Shown here: positions 46,501-59,573 of the stretch, piece after piece
Layout of the letters: every line of letters begins with the position of its first letter
Numbering within the stretch: position 1 is the stretch's first letter
Source of the DNA: Nymphaea colorata
Lineage: Eukaryota; Streptophyta; Magnoliopsida; Nymphaeales; Nymphaeaceae
Length of the DNA: 64,000 bases
Direction: 5' to 3'
Assembly (NCBI RefSeq): GCF_008831285.2
Contig: NC_045144.1
Coordinates: 19,793,716 to 19,857,715 of the forward strand
The notes under the pieces: model-generated
Told to the model about the DNA's origin: nothing
Seen by the model: the letters and a program-made list of their open reading frames with translations, nothing else
Database searches by the model: none
Translations under genes and position numbers: made by a program

Positions 46501-47100
46501 AGACTGTGATGTCTCAAGCATTAATGAAGTGTATTAATGACAGCCTTATATCTAAAGAATTGATATAAAGGCTGATGATTCTGTGACTTTCAGTGGCATT
46601 CTTCTCCGTGGCGCAAGCCCTGTTTGTAAAACTTTTACTGATATTTTCCACCTTTTTAGTGATGTTTTTTCAGTGCTTGTGATGAGTACTTGTAGATATT
46701 GAATCCAAAGCCAGTTGCTTAGGCTGCTTTTGTGCCGAATTGTCAGGTGCATTTTAATGACCTTTCTGGAATGCATCTTGTTATTGGGTTGATTTTTGTC
46801 TGGTTATCAGTCCTTGTCTCAGTAACCAACATTGTTTAACCATGTGTGTTGGACTTCACATAAAAACATGGAATTCGGCACTCTGGGGACCAGGGAAAGG
46901 AGCACAATAATCAGGATGACTTACAAAGACTGAATAATTGCCAACTACCAATCCTATTCAGCACTTATTTGGCCTCAAATTGGATGATATATTGCATGTG
47001 GTAAAGTACACCAAAGTGGTAGCAGCCAGCTATGCCACATTTAACTCTTTCTCTCTGTAGATCTCTCTCTTTCTCTGTCCAGCTTAACTTCTCCCACATT
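40549..47100. other. Gene-poor stretch before six-Cys peptide gene 3
   Basis: Includes the hAT-like element at 41582-41753, a short CAGTGGCGGAAAC end near 40989, and the diverged copy of the 159-bp repeat near 45950. Frames of 60-113 aa lack recognisable motifs. No gene is supported. Confidence 0.45.
41582..41753. mobile_element. hAT-like MITE, 172 bp
   Basis: Terminal repeats CAGGGGCGGA and TCCGCCCCTG bound the element. The flanking 8-mers ATGAGCTC (41574-41581) and ATAAGCCC (41754-41761) match at six of eight positions, as expected for an old 8-bp target duplication. It carries the palindrome GTGTGGGCAATTGCCCACAC near its left end. Confidence 0.65.
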
Positions 47101-47105
47101 GGCTC

Positions 47106-47113
47106 TATAAATA
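47106..47113 (+). promoter_or_regulatory. TATA box of six-Cys peptide gene 3
   Basis: TATAAATA, 104 bp before the ATG and preceded by a CTCTCT-rich stretch as in the other family promoters. Confidence 0.75.
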
Positions 47114-47209
47114 GCTAGCCAAGGTGGGTTCAAATTGCAACATTCATCTCATCTCCTCTCCAACTCCTAATCCTCCAAACCAGCCTTCTTTGCTAGTCAT
47201 CAAACCAAA

Positions 47210-49427
<2,218 letters not shown>

Positions 49428-49521
49428 TGAAGCATGGAAGGCACGTCGTCTCTCTTCTGCTGCTGGTGTCTAGCTAAGTACAGTGAAAAATCAGTCACTG
49501 CCGTGTTATTGCTGATTGCTC

Positions 49522-49527
49522 AATAAA
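49522..49527 (+). terminator. Putative polyadenylation signal of six-Cys gene 3
   Basis: AATAAA, 95 bp after the stop codon. Confidence 0.5.
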
Positions 49528-50260
49528 GGCATGCTGCTGTCTTGCAGCTACTGCTTAATATTTGTGTCTGTCTTCGTGTGCTGCTGCTTCTGTGCCTGTA
49601 AAGGCGAAGTGCTTGTGGTCTGCAACATTGGTGTCCTTGTGTAATGAAGGAAAATAATTCCATTTACTTGTTTCCCTTTGATTCCAATAGTTTTCTTCTT
49701 CACCGATTCACAAATGATTGGTTACCCACATAAAAATTTCGACAACGAGTCCCGTCGCTCAAAAATCGAGCAGTGAAATGGGTCCAACATTCCAGGGCTG
49801 AGCAGGTCGTTCGTGTTGGAGGGTGGAGCCTTATTTAATAGGCTTTCTTTTCATTAATTTCAGCATTTTGTGGATTTGCCTTACTCCCAATGTTTAAGAG
49901 GGGGGATGGTTTTGATTCGTTTGGGTACTTTTGGGTAACGTTTGATAGGTTGGAATTTTACTCTAGATAAGATATTTAATTCAAATTTTTAAATTTTTTT
50001 CAATTTCATCAAACATGAAATTTTTTTTCTCAAAACTGAAAAATGTTTCTGGAAATATTATTCCAGCTGAGGGCCGAATTTTTTTTTTCAGCTGAGAGAC
50101 AGAAATATTATTTCCGAGAGCCGAAAATATTATTACAGCTGAGAGACAAAAATATTATTTCAGCTGGGATCCGAAAATATTATTCCAACTGAGAGTCGGC
50201 TGTGGATATAACGAGGGGCGGAGTTAAGGTGAGATCAGCTTGTGTCTTGGCTCCACCTTT

Positions 50261-50331
<71 letters not shown>

Positions 50332-52303
50332 CAAAAAAAATCACTTGTTTTATATAAAAATTTAAAAAAATGATATTTTGGTCTCAATCAAAATTTTGAA
50401 ACTTTTTTTGAAACTTTAATTAGGCCCTGATGAAAAATTTTTAACTGCGCGCCGTTAGAAATGCGAGTAGCTTTTGACAACTGAAGGCTTATTAAATATG
50501 GAAAACCAAAATAGGTTTGTTAGTAAAAGGAACAACTACGAAACGTCGAAATCAGACTTCAGTGACACTTCATATTTTGAGTCTGCAAAAGTTAATTTCT
50601 TGCCGTTAGTAGGAAAGTGTCAGTAAAAGTATTTGCAATACTAAAACGTCAGTAAAACCTTGGAAAGGTAAGTTTTCACCCATAAAGAATCTATATGAGT
50701 GAATATTTCACCGCTATAGCCTTATTCATATGGGAAAAGAAACAATGAGTTTTCAATGTCGTGGATCTATACTTGTCATAGGTACTCATATCTTTACTTG
50801 CTTTTGGCTGGTCTCGTTAATAGTGATGGATCTTCACCGACTTTCTAACGTGTCATTGAAAGTTTCGCCACAATAGATCTACACCAGTGAGAAGTTCACC
50901 CCTATAGGTTTCTTACATCAGTAAAAACCCTTTTTCTTAGTGCCATATCAGGATAGGATATGAACATTGATTGGAATGAAGAATAATCAGTTTGGAGTTT
51001 ATGGATTTGGAACTCTAAATCACATAGTTTTGTTTGCCAGAAGTCGGGTTTCAGACCTATGTTTGAGGTCGTTTCTCAATATCCCTATGTTTTCTTTTCA
51101 TATGTTGATGTCTCTATAACCTTTATTTTCTTCTTCTTAAAGTTAAAAGAGTTTAACTATTAGTCAATGTTGTTGAGTGAATTGATGCAAAGCAATACAT
51201 TAAATTTGTAAGGCGAGGCAATGCAGCGATGCAGAGATGTGATGTTGGAGCTATAAATTTTTCATGAAGAGAGCCGAATTAAAGTTTCTAAATTTTGGCA
51301 TGAGCCAAAATATCGTTTTTCAAAATTTTTATACAGAACAAGTGAAATTTTCTAAAATTTACATATAACTTTTTTTTTTTAAGTTTCATCGGATCGATCA
51401 TGTTTTTTTTAGATGTAACTTGAATCTGGAGCCCATTTCCATTTTATTTCTAATGAAATTTAAATCCGTTTCAATGATTTAAAGAGAGAGCCTTCTGGGG
51501 GCTGCATTAGCTGCACCAGAAGTGGTCGTGGATGAGTGGAGTGGACGACAAAAGGCAAGAGAGAGAGGACACCGAGGAAGATGGGACTGAAAGTTGACTG
51601 CAGCAGCAAAAGAGACGGATATTTTGATAATTTTGTAAAATGAAATATTTTTTATAATCTTTTTATTTTTTATTTTTGTTTTTACAATAAGTTTTTTTCA
51701 ATGTAAACTAAAAGATATTTTAATCATTCACCATGAAAATTCCTTAACCAAAATAAGGCATATAACCAGGTTTAAAAATAACCAATAAAACATATAACTA
51801 ATAACCAGGCTATGTATGTCACAGTGATATGCCATTTTTGGTGGAGTACCAGTATGCCGGTACCGTGGTACTGGGAATGGCGGTACGATCTGGTATATTT
51901 GGATTTGGATCTGGTATATTAAATCCAAACTATATCATAACTTAAAAGGAAAAAAATTTGTTATGAGATTATCTATGGATTTACTAAAGAAACATTGTCT
52001 ATGATATCATTTGGTTTTTTAAATTAAAAATATATAATAATATATAATATTTACGTACCAAGATTTACAAAAATGTGATACCAGTACCCATACTCGTACC
52101 AGTACCAAGGGCAACGGATCCTACTTATATCTCTTATATACAAGAATCTGAGCGCACTTTAATATTTCATTTAAAATCTAATTTATATAGTTTAAAACAT
52201 AGAAAAATAGAAAACGCCAATATTCTTATCATCCGATGTGGTTTCAGTGGTTTTTCATTCCATCTATACAGGTTGAAAAGCAATTATATATACAGATCTA
52301 TGG
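49528..52303. other. Gene-poor stretch
   Basis: Repeated GAGAGACAGAAATATTATT-like words at 50040-50200, a long (TA)n tract, a block at 51250-51400 related to the insert in the 27.4-kb pseudogene, and TACCAGTACC-type words near 51850 and 52080. No coding region is seen. Confidence 0.45.
50264..50329. repeat. (TA)n microsatellite
   Basis: TA run of about 33 units. Confidence 0.97.
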
Positions 52304-52311
52304 GCAAGCGG

Positions 52312-52514
52312 CAGTGGCGGAGCCAGAAATTTTTTGCTATGGGGCACTAGTACATAGTTTGTAAAAAAAATTTCAAACTAAAATATATGTTATTTTAAAA
52401 ATAAAGCAAATATTGGCGTGGGCAACACAGGCGTGAAGCTGGGTTGAGACTCCATTTTACATGGAGCTTTCTTGGGCAGGCGCCCACACCTGCCCCATGC
52501 TGGTTCCGCCACTG
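52312..52514. mobile_element. Complete hAT-type MITE with perfect 8-bp target duplication
   Basis: The element is 203 bp. Its ends CAGTGGCGGAGCCAG and CTGGTTCCGCCACTG are inverted repeats with one mismatch in 15. It is flanked by GCAAGCGG on both sides (52304-52311 and 52515-52522). An 8-bp duplication and CAGTG-type ends are the hallmark of hAT-superfamily elements. The identical duplication suggests a fairly recent insertion. No transposase is encoded, so it would need one in trans. Confidence 0.9.
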
Positions 52515-52522
52515 GCAAGCGG

Positions 52523-54200
52523 TCTGCATGACGGATGAATTTTATACGTTTCTTTTGTGAAATAATTTTTCTTTTTTTTTTGAAGAAGGAGAAGAATAAG
52601 AGTTCTCTTGACAAAATTTCAGTGCCTTTCACCAAAATCGAATTTGATCTTGTACAATTTTTCGAACGACATTTATAAATTATGGAAAAATGAGATGATC
52701 AAAGTTATAAATTTACAGATACATGCCTGCGCATGCGCACACATGTGTGCACATGCTCACACATACACACATGTACAAGAAACCTGTCATTAAATGGGTG
52801 CAATCAATCTACCACCTTAAACCTTTATGTTGTACTAAATGAAAATGGAACCATGAAGCGATATAATGTACAAAGAATTGTTACATATATTGTGTATGGG
52901 TATTATATGGCGAAGAATTTCTTAGGTATAATATGGTAAAGTTGTATTTCTTAGGAATATCTCGAGAAAATCTTGATAAATTTAAAAAAAAATAAAACAT
53001 TTAATAAATTTTGAAAATTACAAAAAAATTAATAAAAATATGAAAAATACACGTATAATATACGTCTTTTCATGTTATTTTTCTGGAGTTTTTTTTAAAA
53101 AAAGACGTGTCTAATTGCTGTTTTTATGGGGCTGACTTATTTCTTAGGTATTATACATATTTTTTTCGAATAATACGTGTTTTATGTGACAATGGACTAC
53201 AAAATAGGATCATGAAAAGGCATCGCTAAGAACACATATGGTTCCGATTCACATGGGTCCATCCTCCTTTATCATAATTGCCTTTAACTGAGTTTTGTAC
53301 TCAGGCACTTGGATCAGACTTAGATTCAGTTCCTAATCTTTTTAAACTAAATATCAAATCAACAAGATCCGAGGTTTTATCATATATTTTTATAAAGCTC
53401 AGCCTCATTTTAGATATAAAAATGTAAAGTACAAGAACTGTACGGAAAATATTGGAATAAAGTAGAAGAACTGTACGGCAAATATACAGATCAAGAATCA
53501 AAACTCAAAAACTATCTACCAGCAAAAAACTTGGTCTAGAACAGATCTTTCCTAAGTGGGCAAGAGAAGGAAGGTCGGGGACAGAGAAAAAAAATTAAAA
53601 AAAAAACGGCAGTTTAGGGGCCATTAATTCCAATTTCTATTGCTCTATAATAGGCTGTGAAACTAGATTTTGTCATATTCAAACATTTAGTCAATCAGTG
53701 GCGTAGAGCACCTATTCATTTCTTCAATAGATTATGAAGATAATAGAGAAATAAAATCATCTCCTCCTGCATGCCAATCGTTTTCGTCAAATGCATACTT
53801 TCTTTGCATAAAGTACGAAAATGAATTTACATACAAAAGCCAATCGGTCTGCCAAAAAGTGAAGGCATATAAAATTTTGTTGTTGCACACCTATAATTTC
53901 TTTATCTGCCACGCCTTTTACTTTAATTCTTTTGAATCTATAGTCACCATATGAAGATGCTGCTCTTTGTCTATAAAAATGCAAGCCTCATTCTTCTTTG
54001 TACAATACAATGGTGTCTCCTTCTCATTGTTTAATAAGAAGAAGTTGTTTATAATGTGTTTTTGAAGAAAGATTTTTTTATTCAATGAGCTTTGTAGCAA
54101 GTTTTGTTTTGCCTCTTAAATCGATGACTTACCATGAATAATTTATTCACATTTTTTCGTAAAAGTTATACCAAAAATCCACCAAACCAGAGGTCCGAAC
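52523..54200. other. Spacer before the DUF4408/DUF761 gene
   Basis: AT-rich with a short CACATG/CATGTG-rich patch near 52730-52780. No gene or distinctive repeat is seen. Confidence 0.45.
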
Positions 54201-54473
54201 CTACAAAACCTCCCTTTGTGCTCCAAGCCTCACATGATGCTTAAACCTCCCAATAAAATCTTCTACCCTCCTGTTGAGTTCGTCGACGGGCATGATCTCC
54301 AACCCTTCCTCCTCTTCTTCCACAGCCTTCCGCTCGTAAGGCTGGGTGGTTGGTGCATGAAGCAGATGAGGGAGCGTCAGCATGCAGTCGTTTCTCTTTA
54401 CGTATTCATCGGCCATAAACTTTGACTCCATCACCAGAATGGCGATGATGATGTTGGATATCAGGAACGCCAT
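54201..54473 (-). CDS. DUF4408/DUF761-type small plant protein
   Basis: From the ATG at 54473 the CDS encodes 90 aa. The N-terminal hydrophobic segment (MAFLISNIIIAILVMESKF) is of the DUF4408 type and the C-terminus (VDELNRRVEDFIGRFKHHVR) is the DUF761 signature, a helical tail common in plant proteins sometimes called cotton-fibre-like. An acidic run (EEEEE) lies between them. The frame stays open upstream to 54539 and includes a TTCTTTCTTGCAG acceptor-like site at about 54506-54518, so a short upstream exon may exist; I could not find an in-phase one with an ATG. Function unknown, probably membrane-associated. A broken inverted copy lies at 55623-55829. Confidence 0.7.
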   Translation of the reverse strand: MAFLISNIIIAILVMESKFMADEYVKRNDCMLTLPHLLHAPTTQPYERKAVEEEEEGLEIMPVDELNRRVEDFIGRFKHHVRLGAQREVL

Positions 54474-54913
54474 CAATTTGGGCCACAGGACGGATATTGG
54501 GGAAGAAGGCCTGCAAGAAAGAAGAAAGGCTGTTATCAACCCACATACAGCAACTATGTAGACTTACTTCCATTGACTACAAATGGATTGAATCACCTCT
54601 GATCTTTGCACTTAGCTGCTGCTTCTGATCCTTGCACTTAGCTGCTGCTTCATCACCCTCAAGATTTTGTTGTGATTGCATCCGCTTTGCCTTATATATA
54701 TATGAGTGCCCCTTAAAGAGATTAAAAGTTAAATTGTTAGTGCCAAATCTGGGTTTTAGGAAAGCTGGGGTAAGAACAGAATGCTGGTAAAGACTCTCTA
54801 TCTATCGCTTAAAATATCAGTTGGTATGATAAAGTTTTCGCGGTGAAAAGTAGTCCAAGGAAATGGTATTCTTCGATGAAAGAGGCACATTTAAGGCAGA
54901 TTCCAACATTACC
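54294..54913. repeat. Left arm of a large inverted duplication
   Basis: Reverse complement of 55192-55829. The inner part (54541-54913) aligns with no gap and very few mismatches; one 18-bp gap falls in the gene portion. It includes most of the DUF4408/DUF761 CDS and about 440 bp upstream of it. Confidence 0.95.
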
Positions 54914-55073
54914 AAGCCGGAGTGGTTTGGAGATGTCCAAGACGGCGTTGGTGATGATCCCTGTGGGTTTGGCCCCCTGTCTCTTCTCCTGGCTCTGCAT
55001 CTTCGCCTCAACCAAGCTCGGCCGTGGCGCTTGGGTCGCCGCAATGCCCCTACCTACCCATGAGCAGCATTAA
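54876..55073 (+). pseudogene. Chimeric fragment of the small two-helix membrane-protein gene
   Basis: From 54914 on, the + strand is nearly identical to the 3' half of the gene at 58534-58869 (opposite strand), including its stop codon and about 100 bp beyond, to about 55175. The encoded C-terminal 52 residues differ at only about four positions. The parent's first membrane helix and start are missing; upstream, the frame runs into the inverted-repeat arm and has an ATG at 54876. It may be a non-functional chimera, though a 65-aa frame is open. Confidence 0.75.
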
Positions 55074-55191
55074 TGGAGGCAATCTTTTACTTGTGCTCTC
55101 TTTCTGTAGGTATTATTTGGACATACTCCGTACTTTCTTTTAGCTTTCGATGCATTTCTTAAGGTGATGAAGGGTGGTACCAAAGTTGAAG

Positions 55192-55829
55192 GGTAATGTT
55201 GGAATCTGCCTTAAATGTGCCTCTTTCATCGAAGAATACCATTTCCTTGGACTACTTTTCACCGCGAAAACTTTATCATACCAACTGATATTTTAAGCGA
55301 TAGATAGAGAGTCTTTACCAGCATTCTGTTCTTACCCCAGCTTTCCTAAAACCCAGATTTGGCACTAACAATTCAACTTTTAATCTCTTTAAGGGGCACT
55401 CATATATATATAAGGCAAAGCGGATGCAATCACAACAAAATCTTGAGGGTGATGAAGCAGCAGCTAAGTGCAAGGATCAGAAGCAGCAGCTAAGTGCAAA
55501 GATCAGAGGTGATTCAATCCATTTGTAGTCAATGGAAGTAAGTCTACATAGTTGCTGTATGTGGGTTGATAACAGCCTTTCTTCTTTCTTGCAGGCCTTC
55601 TTCCCCAATATCCGTCCTGTGTTCGTCATGCATCCTTCGGCCCAAATTGATGGCGTTCCTTATATCCAACATCATCATCGCCATTCTGGTGTTGGAGTCA
55701 AAGTTTATGGCCAATGAATAGGTAAAGAGAAACGACTGCATGCAGGCGGTCCCTCATCTGCTTGATACTGCAACCACCCAGCCTTACGAGCAAAGGGCTG
55801 TGGAAGAAGAGGAGGAAGAGTTGGAGATC
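55192..55829. repeat. Right arm of a large inverted duplication
   Basis: Pairs with 54294-54913. The spacer between arms is 278 bp. This arm carries an 18-bp insertion near 55624-55641, and homology stops abruptly at GGAGATC (about 55829). Confidence 0.95.
55623..55829 (+). pseudogene. Broken inverted copy of the DUF4408/DUF761 gene
   Basis: The hydrophobic segment MAFLISNIIIAILVLESKF is retained from the ATG at 55650, but the Tyr codon after MANE is a TAG stop (55719-55721), and the DUF761 end is missing because the duplication breaks off at about 55829. Downstream codons still resemble VKRNDCM, QPYE and EEEEE. Confidence 0.85.
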
Positions 55830-56286
55830 TTGACATAAACGTCTTACGTTTTGTTTCGTTAGCTCCGCAATGTACCAGTTACAATTAAACACAAGGTCTC
55901 TACGATTTTCTTCTTTAATCTAATTGCATAGCTTTTTGTCCGGCATGCATGATGAAAGTTCATTTCAATCATTTATCCAAGTACATTTCTGCTACTACTT
56001 GTTCCGGTCCATTTGTTGCTTTCCTAGCAACATAAAAGAATTGTTGAAAATCCTAGTTATTGGTACGAAATTTAAATGAAAGTTGTCATAAATTCTATAT
56101 TTTAGCTGTTATTTGCATAATGATTAGATTTCGCAGGGCAAGACAATACAAAAATTCAAAATGAGAAATATTAGCCGCTACCCACATACCTGCACTCCCA
56201 TATCATATCTGTGCCTATATTCATCCCAAATTTCATTTTGTTTTTTTCACCATTCATTATATTTAATTGGAACGGTCAATGGTAAG

Positions 56287-56335
<49 letters not shown>

Positions 56336-56820
56336 GGTTCGGTGTCTTTTTTCCGACCTTGAGTATCCGCATGAGCTTAGCCGGGTGCCCAGGCTTAGTG
56401 CAGGGGTGTTTTAGGACCGGTGGTTGTTGAAGCTCGTGCTTACCCGGAAGGTGAAGAGAAAACCTCACGCCACCAAAGCGCTTACCGCTTACCAAGGGAG
56501 AAGGCCGCCAGACGTCTCCGATCAATTGCTTGCCGTCTGACAGCCGAATCTCTGACGCTTTCACCAAGATATACACGTTCCTCACAGAGCAATTAAAGGA
56601 AAGGAAAAAAATAGCCCGAGTTTCCCTCGAGGAGAGGTCATCAGTTGGCGTGAAGTAGAAAGCTTACCGAGAAGAAGATTAAATGTATCCAACTACCGTT
56701 TGTATCAAACACTTACTGCTGTCAATTTGAACGATAAATGTCATAAAACACACCGAAGAAGCAGCTGTGCCAACTTGCCCACCCTGTTTTTCTCCACCTA
56801 ACCATCCACCGGGCTGGCTT
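55830..56820. other. Spacer before six-Cys peptide gene 4
   Basis: Holds a (TA)n tract at 56289-56333 and, from about 56340 to 56570, a GC-richer block; its minus frame contains no recognised motif. Promoter of the next gene begins near 56700. Confidence 0.45.
56289..56333. repeat. (TA)n microsatellite
   Basis: TA run of about 22 units. Confidence 0.97.
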
Positions 56821-56828
56821 TATAAATA
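56821..56828 (+). promoter_or_regulatory. TATA box of six-Cys peptide gene 4
   Basis: TATAAATA, 111 bp before the ATG, the same spacing as in the other intact family genes. Confidence 0.75.
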
Positions 56829-56931
56829 CATCGGCCATGGCCGTTTCTGCACCATCAGTCGATCAATAGAGAGCAGCAGGAGAAGAGTAGTAGCCAGATT
56901 TAGTAGTGGAAGTGTTTACTGCTTATCGAGC

Positions 56932-57331
56932 ATGGCATTGAAGAGACACAACTTGCTCATCCTTCTCTCTGCCCTGTTGCTATGCTTCTCCCTCGTCCTT
57001 GCACGAGTTTATGATGAGAAACTAAGTGTGCACCTGTACTCGATATCTATTCTTGTTAATTTCGGATGTGATCATTAGAAGCTGTACGTTCTGATTGAAT
57101 TCTGTTGCTTTGATTTCAGAAAAGGAGCTAGATGGTAGCAACGTCGGCGGCGCCGGGGGACGCGCTGTAGACCAGACTCAATCTGAGTCGGGTGGTGCTG
57201 ACTTCTTATTGAAGAAGAAACACTGCATGCACTGCAAGCTGTTCATGAAGCACTGCTGCGGCTACTTCTGCTGCTCTGCAGAGGAGTACGCGCGGTACAT
57301 GAAGGGCGAAGCAGTACTCCCCCACAACTGA
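56932..57331 (+). CDS. Secreted six-cysteine peptide precursor, member 4
   Basis: Exons 56932-57025 and 57120-57331, joined in phase 1 over a compact 94-bp intron (CTAA|GTGTG...TTTCAG|AA), give 101 aa. The signal peptide (about 1-24) is followed by ARVYDEKL and KKELDG, shared with member 3. A Gly-rich, hydroxyl-rich linker leads to C67, C70, C77-C78, C82-C83, with Y88, Y91 and a C-terminal VLPHN, one residue longer than in the other members. The short intron makes this the clearest gene model of the family. Function unknown. Confidence 0.85.
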
Positions 57332-57401
57332 AGCTTGATCCCTGGAACTTGAAGCTTCCGGACTCGATCTGCTTCTGACTCTCTAGTGATTTAATGCATG
57401 A

Positions 57402-57407
57402 AATAAA
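57402..57407 (+). terminator. Putative polyadenylation signal of six-Cys gene 4
   Basis: AATAAA, 71 bp after the stop codon. Confidence 0.5.
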
Positions 57408-58430
57408 AACTTAGTGCTAGATGTTATGTTGTTATTTTGTTTGCAGAAAGTTGTTCCCCTGTTTGTTTGCTGTCCTGTGCTTGCCGTCGACCTAATAAAA
57501 GCGTTGTTCCTTGGATCATATTGTCGCCTCTCGTTTCTTGCAAAAAAAATGAGCTACAGGATGTGTGCCGGACGTTTTTATCAAACATGACCCTCCGGAT
57601 TAAGCCGCGTTTGTTCTTTAGCTGTTCTTGAGATGTTAGGAACAGAAGGTACCGGTCACTGACGTAAAGTTTTCAAGAACGAGAATCAAACGCCTTTTGG
57701 AACTGCTGTTACATTTAGTCACTCTTCGGTAACAGTTATATTGGACTGCTTGAACTTATGTTCTGCTTTCCAGAATCTCTATTAAAAAGTAGCTTTTCCT
57801 TGAAAATATGGTCGAACTTTTGCTGGCAACATCGATCAAAGAGTGGGCATCCGAACGGAATCTTACAAATTATCTTAAAAATACTTATATAATTAGTTAG
57901 GTTAATTTGGAAATTTTATAAAAAAAAATTATTTTTGTATTAGATTTTTAACTTTTTTTACTACTCTTTTTTGTCCTTGTAAGGAGCCACAATTTTTTTT
58001 TACACCGAGCCAAGCAATGCATGTAGACTCACTAGGCCCAAAAGCTTGCAGAAATAAGGCCGCGAACCTTTATTAAAACGGAAAAATCATTACCAATCCA
58101 CATGACCATTTGAAGACCATCGCTTTAGAGAAATAAATTATTCACAAAAGGACCAGAGAGTGAACATTTTCGCCAGCCAAAAATATTTATGAATTTTTTT
58201 GGGTCACCGGCCATACAAAGCTAAAAGCAAAAGTAGTAAAGGAAATCTATTCAAGATAGAAGCCATGTTTAAGATCAAAGAATCTCTAATAATCTTCATG
58301 TGCAACGAGAGAGAGGTGGAAGACGAAATAATGCAAACTCTACGCCAAATCTAAAGATAGAATGGAGAATGTCAACAATGGTAGAGGAAGAATGAAAGAA
58401 GCCCAAATGAAAGAAAGGAAGAGGAAAGCA
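57408..58430. other. Spacer between six-Cys gene 4 and the membrane-protein gene
   Basis: An AATCAAACGCC word at about 57684 resembles MITE ends elsewhere in the window. The right end is the 3' UTR region of the minus-strand gene. No coding exon is seen. Confidence 0.45.
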
Positions 58431-58533
58431 CAAAAGAAATGCATCGAAAGCTAAAGAAAGAAGGAACGGAGAATGTCCAAATAATACCTGTTCGACTGTA
58501 CAGAAAGAGAGCACAAGTAAAAGATTGCCTCCA

Positions 58534-58869
58534 TTAATGCTGCTCATGGGTAGGTAGGGGCATTGCGGCGACCCGAGCGCCACGGCCGAGCTTGGTGGAG
58601 GTGAAGATGCAGAGCCAGGAGAAGAGACAGAGGGCCAAACCCACAGGGATCATCACCAACGCCGTCTTGGACAGCTCCAAACCACTCCGGCTGTGGTTCA
58701 CTATATAGGGCACAAACAGCCCCACCGCCACCACCATCACCACCACCCCGGACGCCATCGACCCCCATTGCACCAACCTGTTCGCGGGGTTTATGTAGTC
58801 GTACCACCTCACCCTCCGCTCCTCCTCCGCCTCCGCTTCCTGCCCCGCCGCGGCTCCGCCGCCCTGCAT
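58534..58869 (-). CDS. Small two-helix membrane protein, unrecognised
   Basis: Single-exon CDS of 111 aa. The N-terminus is Ala/Gly/Glu-rich (QEAEAEEERR), followed by VRWYDYINPANRLVQWGSM. A first hydrophobic helix covers about residues 39-59 (SGVVVMVVAVGLFVPYIV) and a second about 70-90 (ALVMIPVGLALCLFSWLCIF), before a basic, polar tail ending in THEQH. I do not recognise the family. A second, longer minus frame (58544-59089) overlaps but has an improbable Gly/Arg-rich composition. The 3' half of this gene has been copied into the palindrome at 54.9 kb. Confidence 0.65.
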   Translation of the reverse strand: MQGGGAAAGQEAEAEEERRVRWYDYINPANRLVQWGSMASGVVVMVVAVGLFVPYIVNHSRSGLELSKTALVMIPVGLALCLFSWLCIFTSTKLGRGARVAAMPLPTHEQH

Positions 58870-59301
58870 ATCCCCTCTGCTTTCTTCTCCACGATTTCAC
58901 CGTAATGGCCGACTCCCCTGCCGCCAGCAGAACTCCACCAATCCGTCCCCGGCTTGGAACTCCTCTATGTTCACGAATTTCTGTTGCGGCCAATGCCCTC
59001 TTGATGCATCGGCTCCCTTCAGTTCTTGAATCGTCCAGTCGAAGCTTCAAAAAGCGGTACACGCTCCTGTGTGAACAAAGGGGCCGCACACTTGCCGATC
59101 CACACCCGGAATCGGTTCATCTGGATCTCTGACTCGGGAGTCTTGGAAAGAACCATGCAATGTTCATTGGAAAAATTTTCGTAGCATCTTCATGTTATTT
59201 TATTTAGTTTATTTTTGAGTTATATATATATATACTCCTAAGTTTATAACCAAAAATTAAGCCCAAAATTATTTTTTAAAAAAACGAAGAAGGGAGGATC
59301 A

Positions 59302-59573
59302 TGACATCGAAGATGTCATATTGAATATCTCTTACGAAATTGATGCAGGTGATGAATTAGGAAACACAGGCGTGAACTCCTCTGCTATTGAAGATGTCAT
59401 ATTCTACTTAGGGAAAAAGTCAGACGGCTTCAATTTGTAGGCAAATGTTACTTTCACTGGTAGATATTATTCCATATCATCAAATTTCTGTGATATTGAT
59501 TGATTACCCAATCCCCTGTTCCGGGCTTCCTGAACACAGGATGAAATTTCTAATGCTCACAGACAAGCATGGA
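59302..59573. repeat. Dispersed repeat, copy A
   Basis: Shares blocks such as GATATTGATT-ATTACCCAATCC and CCCAATCCCCTGTTCC, in the same order, with 62512-62848. Confidence 0.85.

Noticed and set aside
58544-59089. 181-aa minus frame overlapping the membrane-protein gene
   Set aside because: Gly/Arg-rich low-complexity translation of GC-rich DNA; the overlapping 111-aa frame has coherent membrane helices. Not fully excluded.
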